Assembly (NCBI RefSeq): GCF_002967765.1
Contig: NZ_PUHY01000006.1
Span: 620,001 to 684,000 of the forward strand
Length of the DNA stretch: 64,000 bases
Direction of reading: 5' to 3'
DNA from: Blastopirellula marina
GTDB lineage: Bacteria > Planctomycetota > Planctomycetia > Pirellulales > Pirellulaceae
Shown here in pieces: positions 18,064-26,292 of this stretch. The notes under the pieces were generated by a model. The model was given only the letters and a program-made list of their open reading frames with translations. It was not told the DNA's origin and did no database searches. Both the position numbers and the translations under genes were made by a program. Position 1 is the stretch's first letter. Each line of letters starts with the position of its first letter.

Positions 18064-19599
18064 ATGAAGTTGCTTTCTTTGATTTGCCTCTCGCTGCTGG
18101 CCTTTGGCGTCAGCGGCCCGATTGTGAATGCGGAAGACTTCCGCTTTCAGCACGAACATGTTCTGGGAACTTCCCTGGAACTGATCGTCGCCGCCCCGAA
18201 CCAATCCGCAGCCGACAAGATCGAGCGACGCGTCCTGCACGAGATCGACCGCCAGGCCGCGATCTTCAGCCGCTACGACGCCCAAAGTGAGTTGATGCAG
18301 TGGCAAGCGGGCCAAATTGCGTCAGCCGATCTTTCCGCCGAACTCGTCACGGTGCTCAAACGTGCCGAACATTGGCGCAGCGTCACCGGTGGCGCGTTCG
18401 ATATCCGGTGCGGAGCGTTGACCACGTTGTGGGAAAATTCAGCTCGGCAAGGCATGGTTCCTTCCGATCAAGCCCGACAATCGATGCTCTCGCAGTTGGT
18501 ACGTCCCCCCTACCAACTCAGCAATTCCTCCCAGGTAGATCGCCTCGATACGATGGCGATCAGCCTGGATGGGATTGCCAAGGGCTACATCTTGGACGCC
18601 ATTTGCGAAATGGTGCAGAGAGAGTTCAGCTCGGTCCGTGATTTCACGATCAACATCGGCGGCGACCTGCGAAAGCTGGGCGACGCTCCGCTGGAAATCT
18701 CGGTCGTCGACCCGCGTCACACGGCCGAATCAGCACGTCCATTGGAAAAGTTCGTCGCGACGCAGCCAATCGCGATGGCGACCAGTGGTGACTATCGCCG
18801 TTATCTCGAAATCGCCGGGCGACGCTATTCCCATATCTTCGATCCTCGCAGTGGATTGCCAGCCGGCGAAGTCACATCCGCCTCGGTGGTCGCCGAAAAC
18901 GCAGCCGATGCCGATGCGTTGGCCACTGCCCTGTGCGTGCTGGGCCCCGTCGAAGGCTTGGCCCTGATCGAAAACCTGACGGCAACCGAATGCTGCCTTG
19001 TCATGCAGGATGGGCGCGTCGTTCATTCCAGTGGCTGGCCTCTCCACTCGCAGACCGCCGCACCTCAGATGCTCGTCATGCTACAGGATGAAAAGAAGCA
19101 AGAGTCTGGCCTGTGGGTCGATTTCTCGCTGGTTCGTCCGCAAGGTGGCCGTGGCTATCGTCGGCCTTACGTCGCCGTTTGGCTGGAAGACACCGATGGC
19201 TTCCCCGTCAAAACCGCCGTGCTGTGGATGCAGACCGAACAGCCTGGCCCACGTTGGCACCGCGACCTGACTCGTTGGTACCGCAACGATCGCTTGCGAC
19301 AAGTCGTGGAAGAAACCGAACTGATTGGTACCATTTCCGGCGCGACACGCGGCCCCGGCAACTACGACGCCTACTTCGACGGCACCGACAACGCGGGTAA
19401 ACCGCTGAAGCCGGGCACCTACACGCTGTGTTTGGAAGTCGCTCGCGAACATGGAAGCTATCAGCTCATTCGTGAAAAGATCGAATGGGGCGAGAAGCCA
19501 ATCGCCAAGAAGGATCTGAAAGAAAACGCCGAGATGGACAAAATCTCGTACCGCTACGTTCCCGCCAAGAAGGCCGAGGCCAAGACGGACGCCTCATGA
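18064..19599 (+). CDS. FAD:protein FMN transferase (ApbE) fused to DUF2271
   Basis: 511 residues, secreted (signal peptide to about residue 25). Residues ~30-330 are ApbE: GGAFDIRCGALTTLWE, SLDGIAKGYILDAI, INIGGDLRKLG and YSHIFDPRSGLPAGE, the residues that bind FAD and magnesium and attach FMN to Thr/Ser of a target protein. Residues ~350-490 are DUF2271 (VDFSLVRPQGGRGYRRPYVAVW). Inside the latter lies ISGAT (S425-T428), which resembles the flavinylation motif of ApbE substrates, so the enzyme may modify its own C-terminal domain. The PepSY membrane protein gene overlaps its stop. A terminator at 17943 gives the pair its own transcript. Active-site residues appear intact. Confidence 0.92.
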   Translation: MKLLSLICLSLLAFGVSGPIVNAEDFRFQHEHVLGTSLELIVAAPNQSAADKIERRVLHEIDRQAAIFSRYDAQSELMQWQAGQIASADLSAELVTVLKRAEHWRSVTGGAFDIRCGALTTLWENSARQGMVPSDQARQSMLSQLVRPPYQLSNSSQVDRLDTMAISLDGIAKGYILDAICEMVQREFSSVRDFTINIGGDLRKLGDAPLEISVVDPRHTAESARPLEKFVATQPIAMATSGDYRRYLEIAGRRYSHIFDPRSGLPAGEVTSASVVAENAADADALATALCVLGPVEGLALIENLTATECCLVMQDGRVVHSSGWPLHSQTAAPQMLVMLQDEKKQESGLWVDFSLVRPQGGRGYRRPYVAVWLEDTDGFPVKTAVLWMQTEQPGPRWHRDLTRWYRNDRLRQVVEETELIGTISGATRGPGNYDAYFDGTDNAGKPLKPGTYTLCLEVAREHGSYQLIREKIEWGEKPIAKKDLKENAEMDKISYRYVPAKKAEAKTDAS

Positions 19600-20213
19600 A
19601 GTCAGACGCCAAGCCAGCCCATCCTGGCAAAAAATGGTATGCCGCCAGCGCCAAATGGACTCGCTGGCTGCACACCTACCTGTCGATGATCAGCTTCGCC
19701 ACGTTGTTGTTCTTCGCCGTGACCGGACTGACGCTGAATCACCCCACGTGGTTTGGCGCCTCGGAACCGGTCATTCGTGACGACAGCGGCAGCTTTCCGA
19801 CTTCCGCCCTAGGGGAAGATATCGACAAGCTGGCAATCGCCGAAGAACTGCGTGCCACGCACAAGCTGAAAGGAAAAGTCAGCGAGTTCGAGGTAACCGA
19901 CTTCGACTGCATGGTCGTCTTCAAAGGGCCTGGGTACGCGGCCGACATCTTCATCGATCGAGAGACCGGCAAGTACACCCTGACCGAAACGGCCAGTGGT
20001 GTGGTGGCGATCATGAACGACCTGCACAAGGGACGCGACTCCGGCAGCGAGTGGTCGGTGCTGATCGATGTCTCGGCAATTCTGCTGGTGTTGGTCTCGA
20101 TTACCGGCTTGATCTTGCTACTGTTCCTCAAGAGAACACGCACGCCCGGCCTAATCGTCACCGTGGTGGGCACCGTGCTGCTCGTCGCCGTGTGGGTGAT
20201 TTGGGTTCCGTAA
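19596..20213 (+). CDS. PepSY-type membrane protein coupled to ApbE-DUF2271
   Basis: 205 residues. The start ATG at 19596 overlaps the ApbE stop as ATGA, a sign of translational coupling; an in-frame start upstream at 19485 lies inside the ApbE gene and was rejected. One transmembrane helix near 25-47 (LSMISFATLLFFAVTGLTL), an extracytoplasmic PepSY domain (~65-145), then two helices (VLIDVSAILLVLVSITGLI and LIVTVVGTVLLVAVW). PepSY membrane proteins of this kind, with conserved His in the helix ends (NDLHKGRDSG), are thought to pass electrons across the membrane, possibly by heme. It is the likely redox partner of the flavinylated protein upstream. Confidence 0.88.
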   Translation: MKSDAKPAHPGKKWYAASAKWTRWLHTYLSMISFATLLFFAVTGLTLNHPTWFGASEPVIRDDSGSFPTSALGEDIDKLAIAEELRATHKLKGKVSEFEVTDFDCMVVFKGPGYAADIFIDRETGKYTLTETASGVVAIMNDLHKGRDSGSEWSVLIDVSAILLVLVSITGLILLLFLKRTRTPGLIVTVVGTVLLVAVWVIWVP

Positions 20214-20277
20214 ATCGCGGCCGCCCGAGGTTTTCGTCCTTCCCGTTTATCTGCTTGAACACAGAAAACGGAGAACG

Positions 20278-21204
20278 TTAAATCCCGCTGAACAACTCGG
20301 TGGAAAAATAACGTTCCATGCGATCTGGAAACACCGTCAAACAAACCGGCTGGCCGCCATGTTCCTCGTAAGCCCGGACCGCAGCCAAGTAGTTGAGGCC
20401 AGAGCTTGGACCGATGGGGAAGCCTGCTTGAATGAGTCTTCGCGTGACGTCGATCGCTTCGTCGTCCGAGATCTCGAACTCTTTCAAATTCGCAAAGCCC
20501 GCATTGCGGAAAATATCAGACAGGCCGTCCGCCACGCCAGGGATGCGTTTGCTGAAGCTGCAACATTCGATATCGGACAACAGCTTATCACTCACCGGTC
20601 GGGCCAAAACGGGCGTGACCTGACAGCCAGCGATCGCCAGGCCCTGGGTGACGCCCACCAGCGTTCCGCCGGTGCCGACGCCACTAACAAACAAATCGAC
20701 CTTACCGGTTGGAATCTGGCAGAGCACTTCGCCGGCCGTTTCGTCGCGGTGAGCCTTGGCGTTGTCCTGGTTGGTGAACTGACTTGGCCAGAAGGCATTT
20801 TGCTCGGCGGCCAGTTGCTTCGCGCGATCGATCGAGCCTTGAATGCCATCGTCGGCTGGCGTCAGTTCGACCTTTGCCCCATAGGCTTTGATGATGGTGA
20901 CCCGCTCGCGACTCACGCCTTCCGGCATGATCGCCGTAAACTTCAGCCCCAACTGAGCCGAGGCCAACGCGAAGGCAATGCTCGTCGAACCGCTCGATGC
21001 CTCGACGACCGCATCCCCTGGCGCAAGCACACCGCTGCGAACCGCCTTCGACAAAATGTACCGGGCAATGCGATCCTTGGTCGAACCGGAGGGATTCAAG
21101 TATTCCAGCTTGCACCAAATCGGCACACCAAATTCTGGAAGCTGAATCGGGACAAGGGGCGTGGTAACTCGACTGGAAGCGAGAAGCGCGAGAGACTCGA
21201 TCAT
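20278..21204 (-). CDS. PLP-dependent cysteine-synthase-like enzyme
   Basis: 308 residues of the cysteine synthase/cystathionine beta-synthase fold. Seen: the PLP lysine in NPSGSTKDRIA, the substrate loop EASSGSTSIAFA, the phosphate-binding loop GVGTGGTLVGVTQGL, and SSGLNYLAAV near the C-terminus. Members make cysteine from O-acetylserine and sulfide, or related amino acids. The family SGNTG loop reads SGSTS here, so substrate preference may differ from classical CysK. It stands alone on the minus strand, converging with the PepSY gene, and its 5' side faces an inverted-repeat element. Confidence 0.88.
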   Translation of the reverse strand: MIESLALLASSRVTTPLVPIQLPEFGVPIWCKLEYLNPSGSTKDRIARYILSKAVRSGVLAPGDAVVEASSGSTSIAFALASAQLGLKFTAIMPEGVSRERVTIIKAYGAKVELTPADDGIQGSIDRAKQLAAEQNAFWPSQFTNQDNAKAHRDETAGEVLCQIPTGKVDLFVSGVGTGGTLVGVTQGLAIAGCQVTPVLARPVSDKLLSDIECCSFSKRIPGVADGLSDIFRNAGFANLKEFEISDDEAIDVTRRLIQAGFPIGPSSGLNYLAAVRAYEEHGGQPVCLTVFPDRMERYFSTELFSGI

Positions 21205-21657
21205 GGGTGAACTATGGGCCTGGCAGTCGGTTGATTTTCTGCTTCGTTAGCGAGTAATTGAGATTGCGGCGTTGAGAAGTCCTCGACATATCTCGTGGAT
21301 ATGCCTGCGGACTCACGCCTTGCCCTCGCCCCAATCTCAATAGCTTAGCCGATCTGAGAAATTCAACAGGCTGCTAACCAAGGGGGACAAACGTAATCGC
21401 TTGAAGATAACGCGCCGCTGCGTTTTTTTCTACATGCGAAACAATTAAGGCAAGATGACTACACCACATTTCCGCGATGCGACCATTAATGGAGAGATCT
21501 CCTTTGTTACCAACGAGATAGAGAAACGGACTGCCGCAGAAAAGCCTACGTTTTCACTTGCCAATCAGGCGACTCGTATGGCAAACTCAGACGGTGCCAC
21601 GGTTTCAGACCATTCGAAGCCGGGCCCCTGCCTCCCGCCTGCCTAAGCTTCGCTCTG
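21205..21657. other. Intergenic region, 453 bases
   Basis: Spacer between the divergent cysteine-synthase-like gene and the first PSCyt1 gene. It contains the nested inverted-repeat element at 21258-21341 (own entry). A short frame at 21455 does not look like protein. Confidence 0.6.
21258..21341. repeat. Nested inverted-repeat (cruciform) element
   Basis: Outer arms ATTGAGATTG (21258-21267) and CAATCTCAAT (21332-21341) are perfect complements. Inside are further pairs: GGCGTTGAG with CTCACGCC, AGTCC with GGACT, and a central CATATC-TCGTG-GATATG hairpin. The whole element can fold into one long stem on either strand. It could be a dispersed REP-like repeat of the genome or a structured RNA; only one copy was noticed in this window. 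Confidence 0.65.
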
Positions 21658-24600
21658 ATGTCATCACCCATGAACTGTTTGTTCGTCCGCTTTGCTTTGA
21701 TCGCCGTGCTATTCTGCGGCGGCTTGGTGCAAGCTGCCGAGCCCGACGAAACGTTCTTCCGCCAGCAAGTCGCACCAATCTTGGCCGGCAAGTGCTTGCG
21801 ATGCCACAACGACGCTCAACATGGGGGCGGCCTTTCGCTGACGACTGCCCACAAGGCAATCGATGGCGGTGACAGCGGCGCGTCGATCGTCGCGGGGGAT
21901 GCTTCGGCCAGCTTTCTGTTGGACTATCTCGTGGGCGAGAAGCCGGAGATGCCGAAAGGAAGCCCTCCCCTTGCTGCCGAAGAAGTCGCCGACATCCGGC
22001 AATGGATCGCAGACGGTGCGAAGTGGCCCAGCGAGCTGCAGCTGGAAGTGAAGGATGACTGGTGGTCACGTCAACCGCTCACTCGACCAGAGGTGCCCGC
22101 CCTTCGCAGCGAACGACAAGCCTCGGTTCGGACTCCCATCGATGCGTTCGTGATCGCGCAGCTGGATAAGCGAGGCATGCAGCTTTCGTCGGAAGCAGAT
22201 GCCCGAACGATCGTCCGTCGGTTGTACTACGATCTGACGGGCTTGCCTCCAACGCCGCAGGAGATGCGAACCTGGTCGCAAAAGCTTGGAGAATCAGACG
22301 AAACGCCTGGTCTGAATGACGAAGCATACGGCCAGCTGGTCGATCACTTGTTGGCTTCGCCCCGCTACGGCGAACGCTGGGCGCGGCATTGGTTGGATGT
22401 GGTGAAGTACGCCGACACTTGTGGCTATGACAAAGACAAGCTTCGCCAGAACGCGTGGCCCTATCGCGACTACGTGATTCGCAGCTTCAACGAAGACAAA
22501 CCGTACGCCCAGTTCGTGCAGGAACAAATCGCAGGCGACGCTCTCTTCCCTGGCCAGGCAGACGGCATCCTCGGACTTGGTTTCATCGCGGCCGGGCCGT
22601 GGGATTTCATCGGGCACGTGGAAGTTCCGGCAACCAAGATCGATGGCAAGAATGCCCGCAATCTCGATCGCGACGAAATGGTCACCAACACGCTCAATAC
22701 GTTTTGCAGCGTGACGATTCAGTGTGCTCGCTGTCACGATCACAAGTTCGATCCGTACACGCAGCAGCATTACTACGGGCTGCAAGCGGTGTTCGCGGCG
22801 GTCGACCGTGCCGAGCGGGTATACGACCTCGATCCCAAGGTTCAGCAGCGGCGACAACAACTGGCCACGCGAAAGAAAGAGGTCGCCGCCCAGTTAGCTT
22901 CGCTCCAAGAAGAAATCAAAACAGCTGGCGGTAATCAGCTGGTCGAACTGCGGCAGCAGGTGGAATCGCTCCGCAGTAAAACTTTGCCGGTCGCCAACGT
23001 GCCGGAACATGGTTATCACAGCCAGATCGAGCCAACCGCCAACGCCGCAAAGTGGGTACAGATCAATCTCGAACATCCAGTCGAGCTTAGCAAGATCGTG
23101 CTTCACCCTTGCTACGACGATTATGCCGGCATTGGGGCTGGCTTCGGTTTCCCGGTACGTTTCAAGATCGAGGTCGCCGCGAATCCGCAGTTTGACGATG
23201 CGGAAATCGTGGTCGACGAAACAAGGCACGACGTTACCAATCCCCTGCTGGGAAGTTACCAGGCGGAAGCGAACCGCACGGCTCAGTTCATTCGCATTAC
23301 CGCCACCAAGCTGGCGACGCGGCAAAACGATTTCATCTTTGCCTTGTCCGAAGTCGAAGTGTTCGACGCGGCGAATCAGAATGTTGCTCGCACGTCGGTG
23401 GTCACCTCGCACGATTCGATCGAAGCTCCGCCCCGCTGGCGACGTACGAACTTAGTCGATGGCCGCTGGCCTAAGTCACTTGATCCGACTGCCACCGAAA
23501 AGCTGATCGTCGCGCGGGGACAATTGGCCAAGCTCGAAGGCCAGATCGAAACGCCAGAACGAATCTCGCGTCGCGACAAGCTGCAGGCCGAGCAGCAACG
23601 TATCGATCGAGAACTAAGCGGCCTGCCAGTCGGGCGAATGGTTTACGCCGCCGCGACACAGTTTCCCGCTCAGGGCAACTTCAAACCAACCGGGGGCAGG
23701 CCGCGTGACGTGCACGTGCTGCATCGCGGCAACGTCACTGATCCTCAGGAAGCAGCGATTCCGTGTGCCCTTCCCTTGCCTGGCGATGAAGACTGCCAAT
23801 TCTCGCTGCCGACGGGGCACAGCGAAGCCGATCGTCGCGCAGCACTGGCAAAATGGATTACCGCTGACGATCATCCCCTTACCTGGCGCAGCATCGTCAA
23901 TCGAATCTGGCAGTATCATTTCGATCAACCGATCGCCGGCACGCCGAACGACTTCGGCCGGATGGGACAAGAGCCAACCCACCCGCAGCTGCTCGATTGG
24001 CTGGCGGTCGAATTCCGCGACAACGGGCAATCGTTCAAGAAGTTGCATCGGTTGATTGTGACCAGCAGCGTGTATCGCCAATCGTCCACTCACAACGAAG
24101 CCAACGCCGGGCAAGATGGCAGCAATCAATATTTGTGGCGGATGAATCGCCGCCGGCTGGAAGCGGAAGAGATTCGCGATTCGATCCTCTCGGTCAGCGG
24201 CCAGTTGGACCTGACGATGGGCGGGCCTGGCTTTTACCTGTTCGAGCTGGAAAAGGCGGAGCATTCGCCCCACTACGAGTACCACAAGTTCGATCCGCGC
24301 GAGGCCGCTTCGCACCGCCGCAGCATTTATCGCTTCGTGGTCCGCTCGCAGCCGGATCCGTACATGACAACGCTCGACTGTGCCGATTCGTCGCAAAGCA
24401 CCCCGCAGCGGGATGAAACGCTGACCGCACTCCAGGCGTTATCGATGCTGAACAATCCGTTCCAATTGGTCATGGCCGAGGCATTCGCCAAACGGATCGA
24501 AGCGGAAGGCGAGACGCTGGAAAAGCAGGTCGATCGTGCGATCTGGCTGACGCTCGGTCGATCTTCCACGGAATTAGAACGTCGCGAGTACGCCACCTTC

Positions 24601-24672
24601 GCCCAGCAGCATGGCCTGATCCAGTTGTGTCGTGTGTTGCTAAACCAGAGTGAATTCGTCTACCTCGATTAA
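21658..24672 (+). CDS. Planctomycete cytochrome protein (PSCyt1-DUF1549-F5/8-DUF1553)
   Basis: 1004 residues, secreted (signal peptide to about AAEPDE; the ATG at 21670 is an equally good start). PSCyt1 heme site CLRCH at 46-50 with PEMPKG. DUF1549 follows (~150-370; RHWLDVVKYADTCGYD, QCARCHDHKFDPYTQ, a second CxxCH), then a galactose-binding/discoidin-like insert (~440-590; KWVQINLEHPVELSKIVLHP) and DUF1553 (~720-985; NRIWQYHFDQPIAGTPNDFG). These heme proteins, enlarged in Planctomycetes, are paired with DUF1501 proteins and often lie near sulfatases and glycosidases. The exact reaction is unknown. The DUF1501 gene follows after 18 bases. Confidence 0.92.
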   Translation: MSSPMNCLFVRFALIAVLFCGGLVQAAEPDETFFRQQVAPILAGKCLRCHNDAQHGGGLSLTTAHKAIDGGDSGASIVAGDASASFLLDYLVGEKPEMPKGSPPLAAEEVADIRQWIADGAKWPSELQLEVKDDWWSRQPLTRPEVPALRSERQASVRTPIDAFVIAQLDKRGMQLSSEADARTIVRRLYYDLTGLPPTPQEMRTWSQKLGESDETPGLNDEAYGQLVDHLLASPRYGERWARHWLDVVKYADTCGYDKDKLRQNAWPYRDYVIRSFNEDKPYAQFVQEQIAGDALFPGQADGILGLGFIAAGPWDFIGHVEVPATKIDGKNARNLDRDEMVTNTLNTFCSVTIQCARCHDHKFDPYTQQHYYGLQAVFAAVDRAERVYDLDPKVQQRRQQLATRKKEVAAQLASLQEEIKTAGGNQLVELRQQVESLRSKTLPVANVPEHGYHSQIEPTANAAKWVQINLEHPVELSKIVLHPCYDDYAGIGAGFGFPVRFKIEVAANPQFDDAEIVVDETRHDVTNPLLGSYQAEANRTAQFIRITATKLATRQNDFIFALSEVEVFDAANQNVARTSVVTSHDSIEAPPRWRRTNLVDGRWPKSLDPTATEKLIVARGQLAKLEGQIETPERISRRDKLQAEQQRIDRELSGLPVGRMVYAAATQFPAQGNFKPTGGRPRDVHVLHRGNVTDPQEAAIPCALPLPGDEDCQFSLPTGHSEADRRAALAKWITADDHPLTWRSIVNRIWQYHFDQPIAGTPNDFGRMGQEPTHPQLLDWLAVEFRDNGQSFKKLHRLIVTSSVYRQSSTHNEANAGQDGSNQYLWRMNRRRLEAEEIRDSILSVSGQLDLTMGGPGFYLFELEKAEHSPHYEYHKFDPREAASHRRSIYRFVVRSQPDPYMTTLDCADSSQSTPQRDETLTALQALSMLNNPFQLVMAEAFAKRIEAEGETLEKQVDRAIWLTLGRSSTELERREYATFAQQHGLIQLCRVLLNQSEFVYLD

Positions 24673-24690
24673 CCTCCCTCGGTCCCGCTC

Positions 24691-26151
24691 ATGATTTCCA
24701 CCCGTCGCGAATTCCTGCAACGCAATGCCTGGGGCTTCGGCTCGTTGGCGCTCACTTCGCTGCTGCTGCAAGATGACGCCGAGGCGAACCCTGGCCAGCA
24801 AGGCATCTTGCACGCTCCGCATCATCCGGCGAAAGCGAAGCGGGTTATTCAATTGTTCATGAGCGGCGCGGCGAGCCCGATTGATTTGTTCGATCACAAA
24901 CCGTACCTCGAACAGCATCACGGCGAAGAGGCGGACTTCGGCGAACATGTCGAAACGTTTCAGAATGGGCTCGGTCCCTGGATGAAGTCGCCGTTCGCGT
25001 TTCAGCCGTACGGTCAGTGTGGCAAGATGCTGAGCGAAGTTGCCGCACCGCTGGGAAAGTGCGTCGACGACATGGCGTTCGTCCACAACATGGTTGGCAA
25101 AAGTGGCGTTCACTCGCAAGCAACCTACTTGCAAGCGACCGGCTTCGATACGCCAGGCTATCCGGGGATGGGCTCGTGGGTGACGTACGGGCTGGGGAAC
25201 TTGAACGACAATTTGCCGGCGTTCGTCGTGCTGCCCGATCATCGCGGTTTTGCCAGCAACGGTCCCAAGAACTGGGCGAGTGCTTTCCTGCCGGCTAGTA
25301 CCCAAGGGACCGCCATCTTCCCCCAACGGGAAAACCCGATTGAAGATTTGTACCCCGCGCCGACCTTCACCACATCGCACGATAGCGACGCCGCCGGATT
25401 GGATTTGCTGAACCGGATGAATCGCCGCTACCAAGACAACCGCCCCGGCGACTCGCGATTGGAGGCACGGATTCGTAGCTATGAGTTGGCCGCCAAGATG
25501 CAACTGAGTGCTCCCGAAGCGCTCGACATCTCGGGCGAACCAGACCACATCTTAAAGATGTATGGTGTCGATCGCTTAGGGGCCGAGTATCCTTCCGAAA
25601 TCAACGCTCCGGAAGAGATCGAGTACTTCGGGCTGAAATGCTTGATCGCCCGACGCTTGATTGAACGAGGTGTTCGTTTCATTCAGGTTTGGTCTGGCAA
25701 CGACAACGGTTTCCCTCGCCGCAATTGGGATAGTCATGAAGATATTGGTCGCGATCATGGCCCCCTGGCAACCGGCATGGCGGTCGGTTCGGCGGCGTTG
25801 ATTCAAGACCTCAAACAGCGCGGCCTGTTGGACGATACGATCGTGCTGTGGACCACCGAGTTCGGCCGCATGCCGTCGACCCAAGGGAGCAAAGGCCGCG
25901 ACCACAATCCGTACGTCTTCACCAACTGGATGTGTGGCGGCGGCATCAAGCCGGGCGTCACGTACGGGCCTTCCGACCAGTGGGGCTACAAGCCGTTGGA
26001 TCGCGATAACCCAACCCAGGTTTACGACATCCATGCCACGATGCTGCATCTTCTGGGAATCGATCACGAAAAGTTAACCGTCCGCCACAACGGAATCGAT
26101 CGCCGCCTGACCGATGTCCACGGACACGTGATTCACGACTTGATCGCCTGA
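24691..26151 (+). CDS. DUF1501 protein with Tat-type leader
   Basis: 486 residues. The N-terminus STRREFLQRNAWGFG is a twin-arginine leader, so the protein is probably exported folded. DUF1501 belongs to the alkaline phosphatase/sulfatase-like superfamily; seen are SGAASPIDLFDHKP near the start, IQVWSGNDNGFPRRNWDSHED and TTEFGRMPSTQGSKGRDHNPY near the end, which include likely metal-binding Asp, His and Glu. It lies 18 bases after the PSCyt1 gene and is its standard partner. Confidence 0.92.
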   Translation: MISTRREFLQRNAWGFGSLALTSLLLQDDAEANPGQQGILHAPHHPAKAKRVIQLFMSGAASPIDLFDHKPYLEQHHGEEADFGEHVETFQNGLGPWMKSPFAFQPYGQCGKMLSEVAAPLGKCVDDMAFVHNMVGKSGVHSQATYLQATGFDTPGYPGMGSWVTYGLGNLNDNLPAFVVLPDHRGFASNGPKNWASAFLPASTQGTAIFPQRENPIEDLYPAPTFTTSHDSDAAGLDLLNRMNRRYQDNRPGDSRLEARIRSYELAAKMQLSAPEALDISGEPDHILKMYGVDRLGAEYPSEINAPEEIEYFGLKCLIARRLIERGVRFIQVWSGNDNGFPRRNWDSHEDIGRDHGPLATGMAVGSAALIQDLKQRGLLDDTIVLWTTEFGRMPSTQGSKGRDHNPYVFTNWMCGGGIKPGVTYGPSDQWGYKPLDRDNPTQVYDIHATMLHLLGIDHEKLTVRHNGIDRRLTDVHGHVIHDLIA

Positions 26152-26292
26152 TAGCATCGGCGAACCTTCCCCCAAGACAAGGGTGCAAGTCGTTCTTTAC
26201 GCGAAATCGTTCATTGGCAATTTGGGCGATCGTGCCCGTTTGGTATATACTCAAGGGGATATTGTCCCCTCCTTCCCTCCTGCGATTCACCC

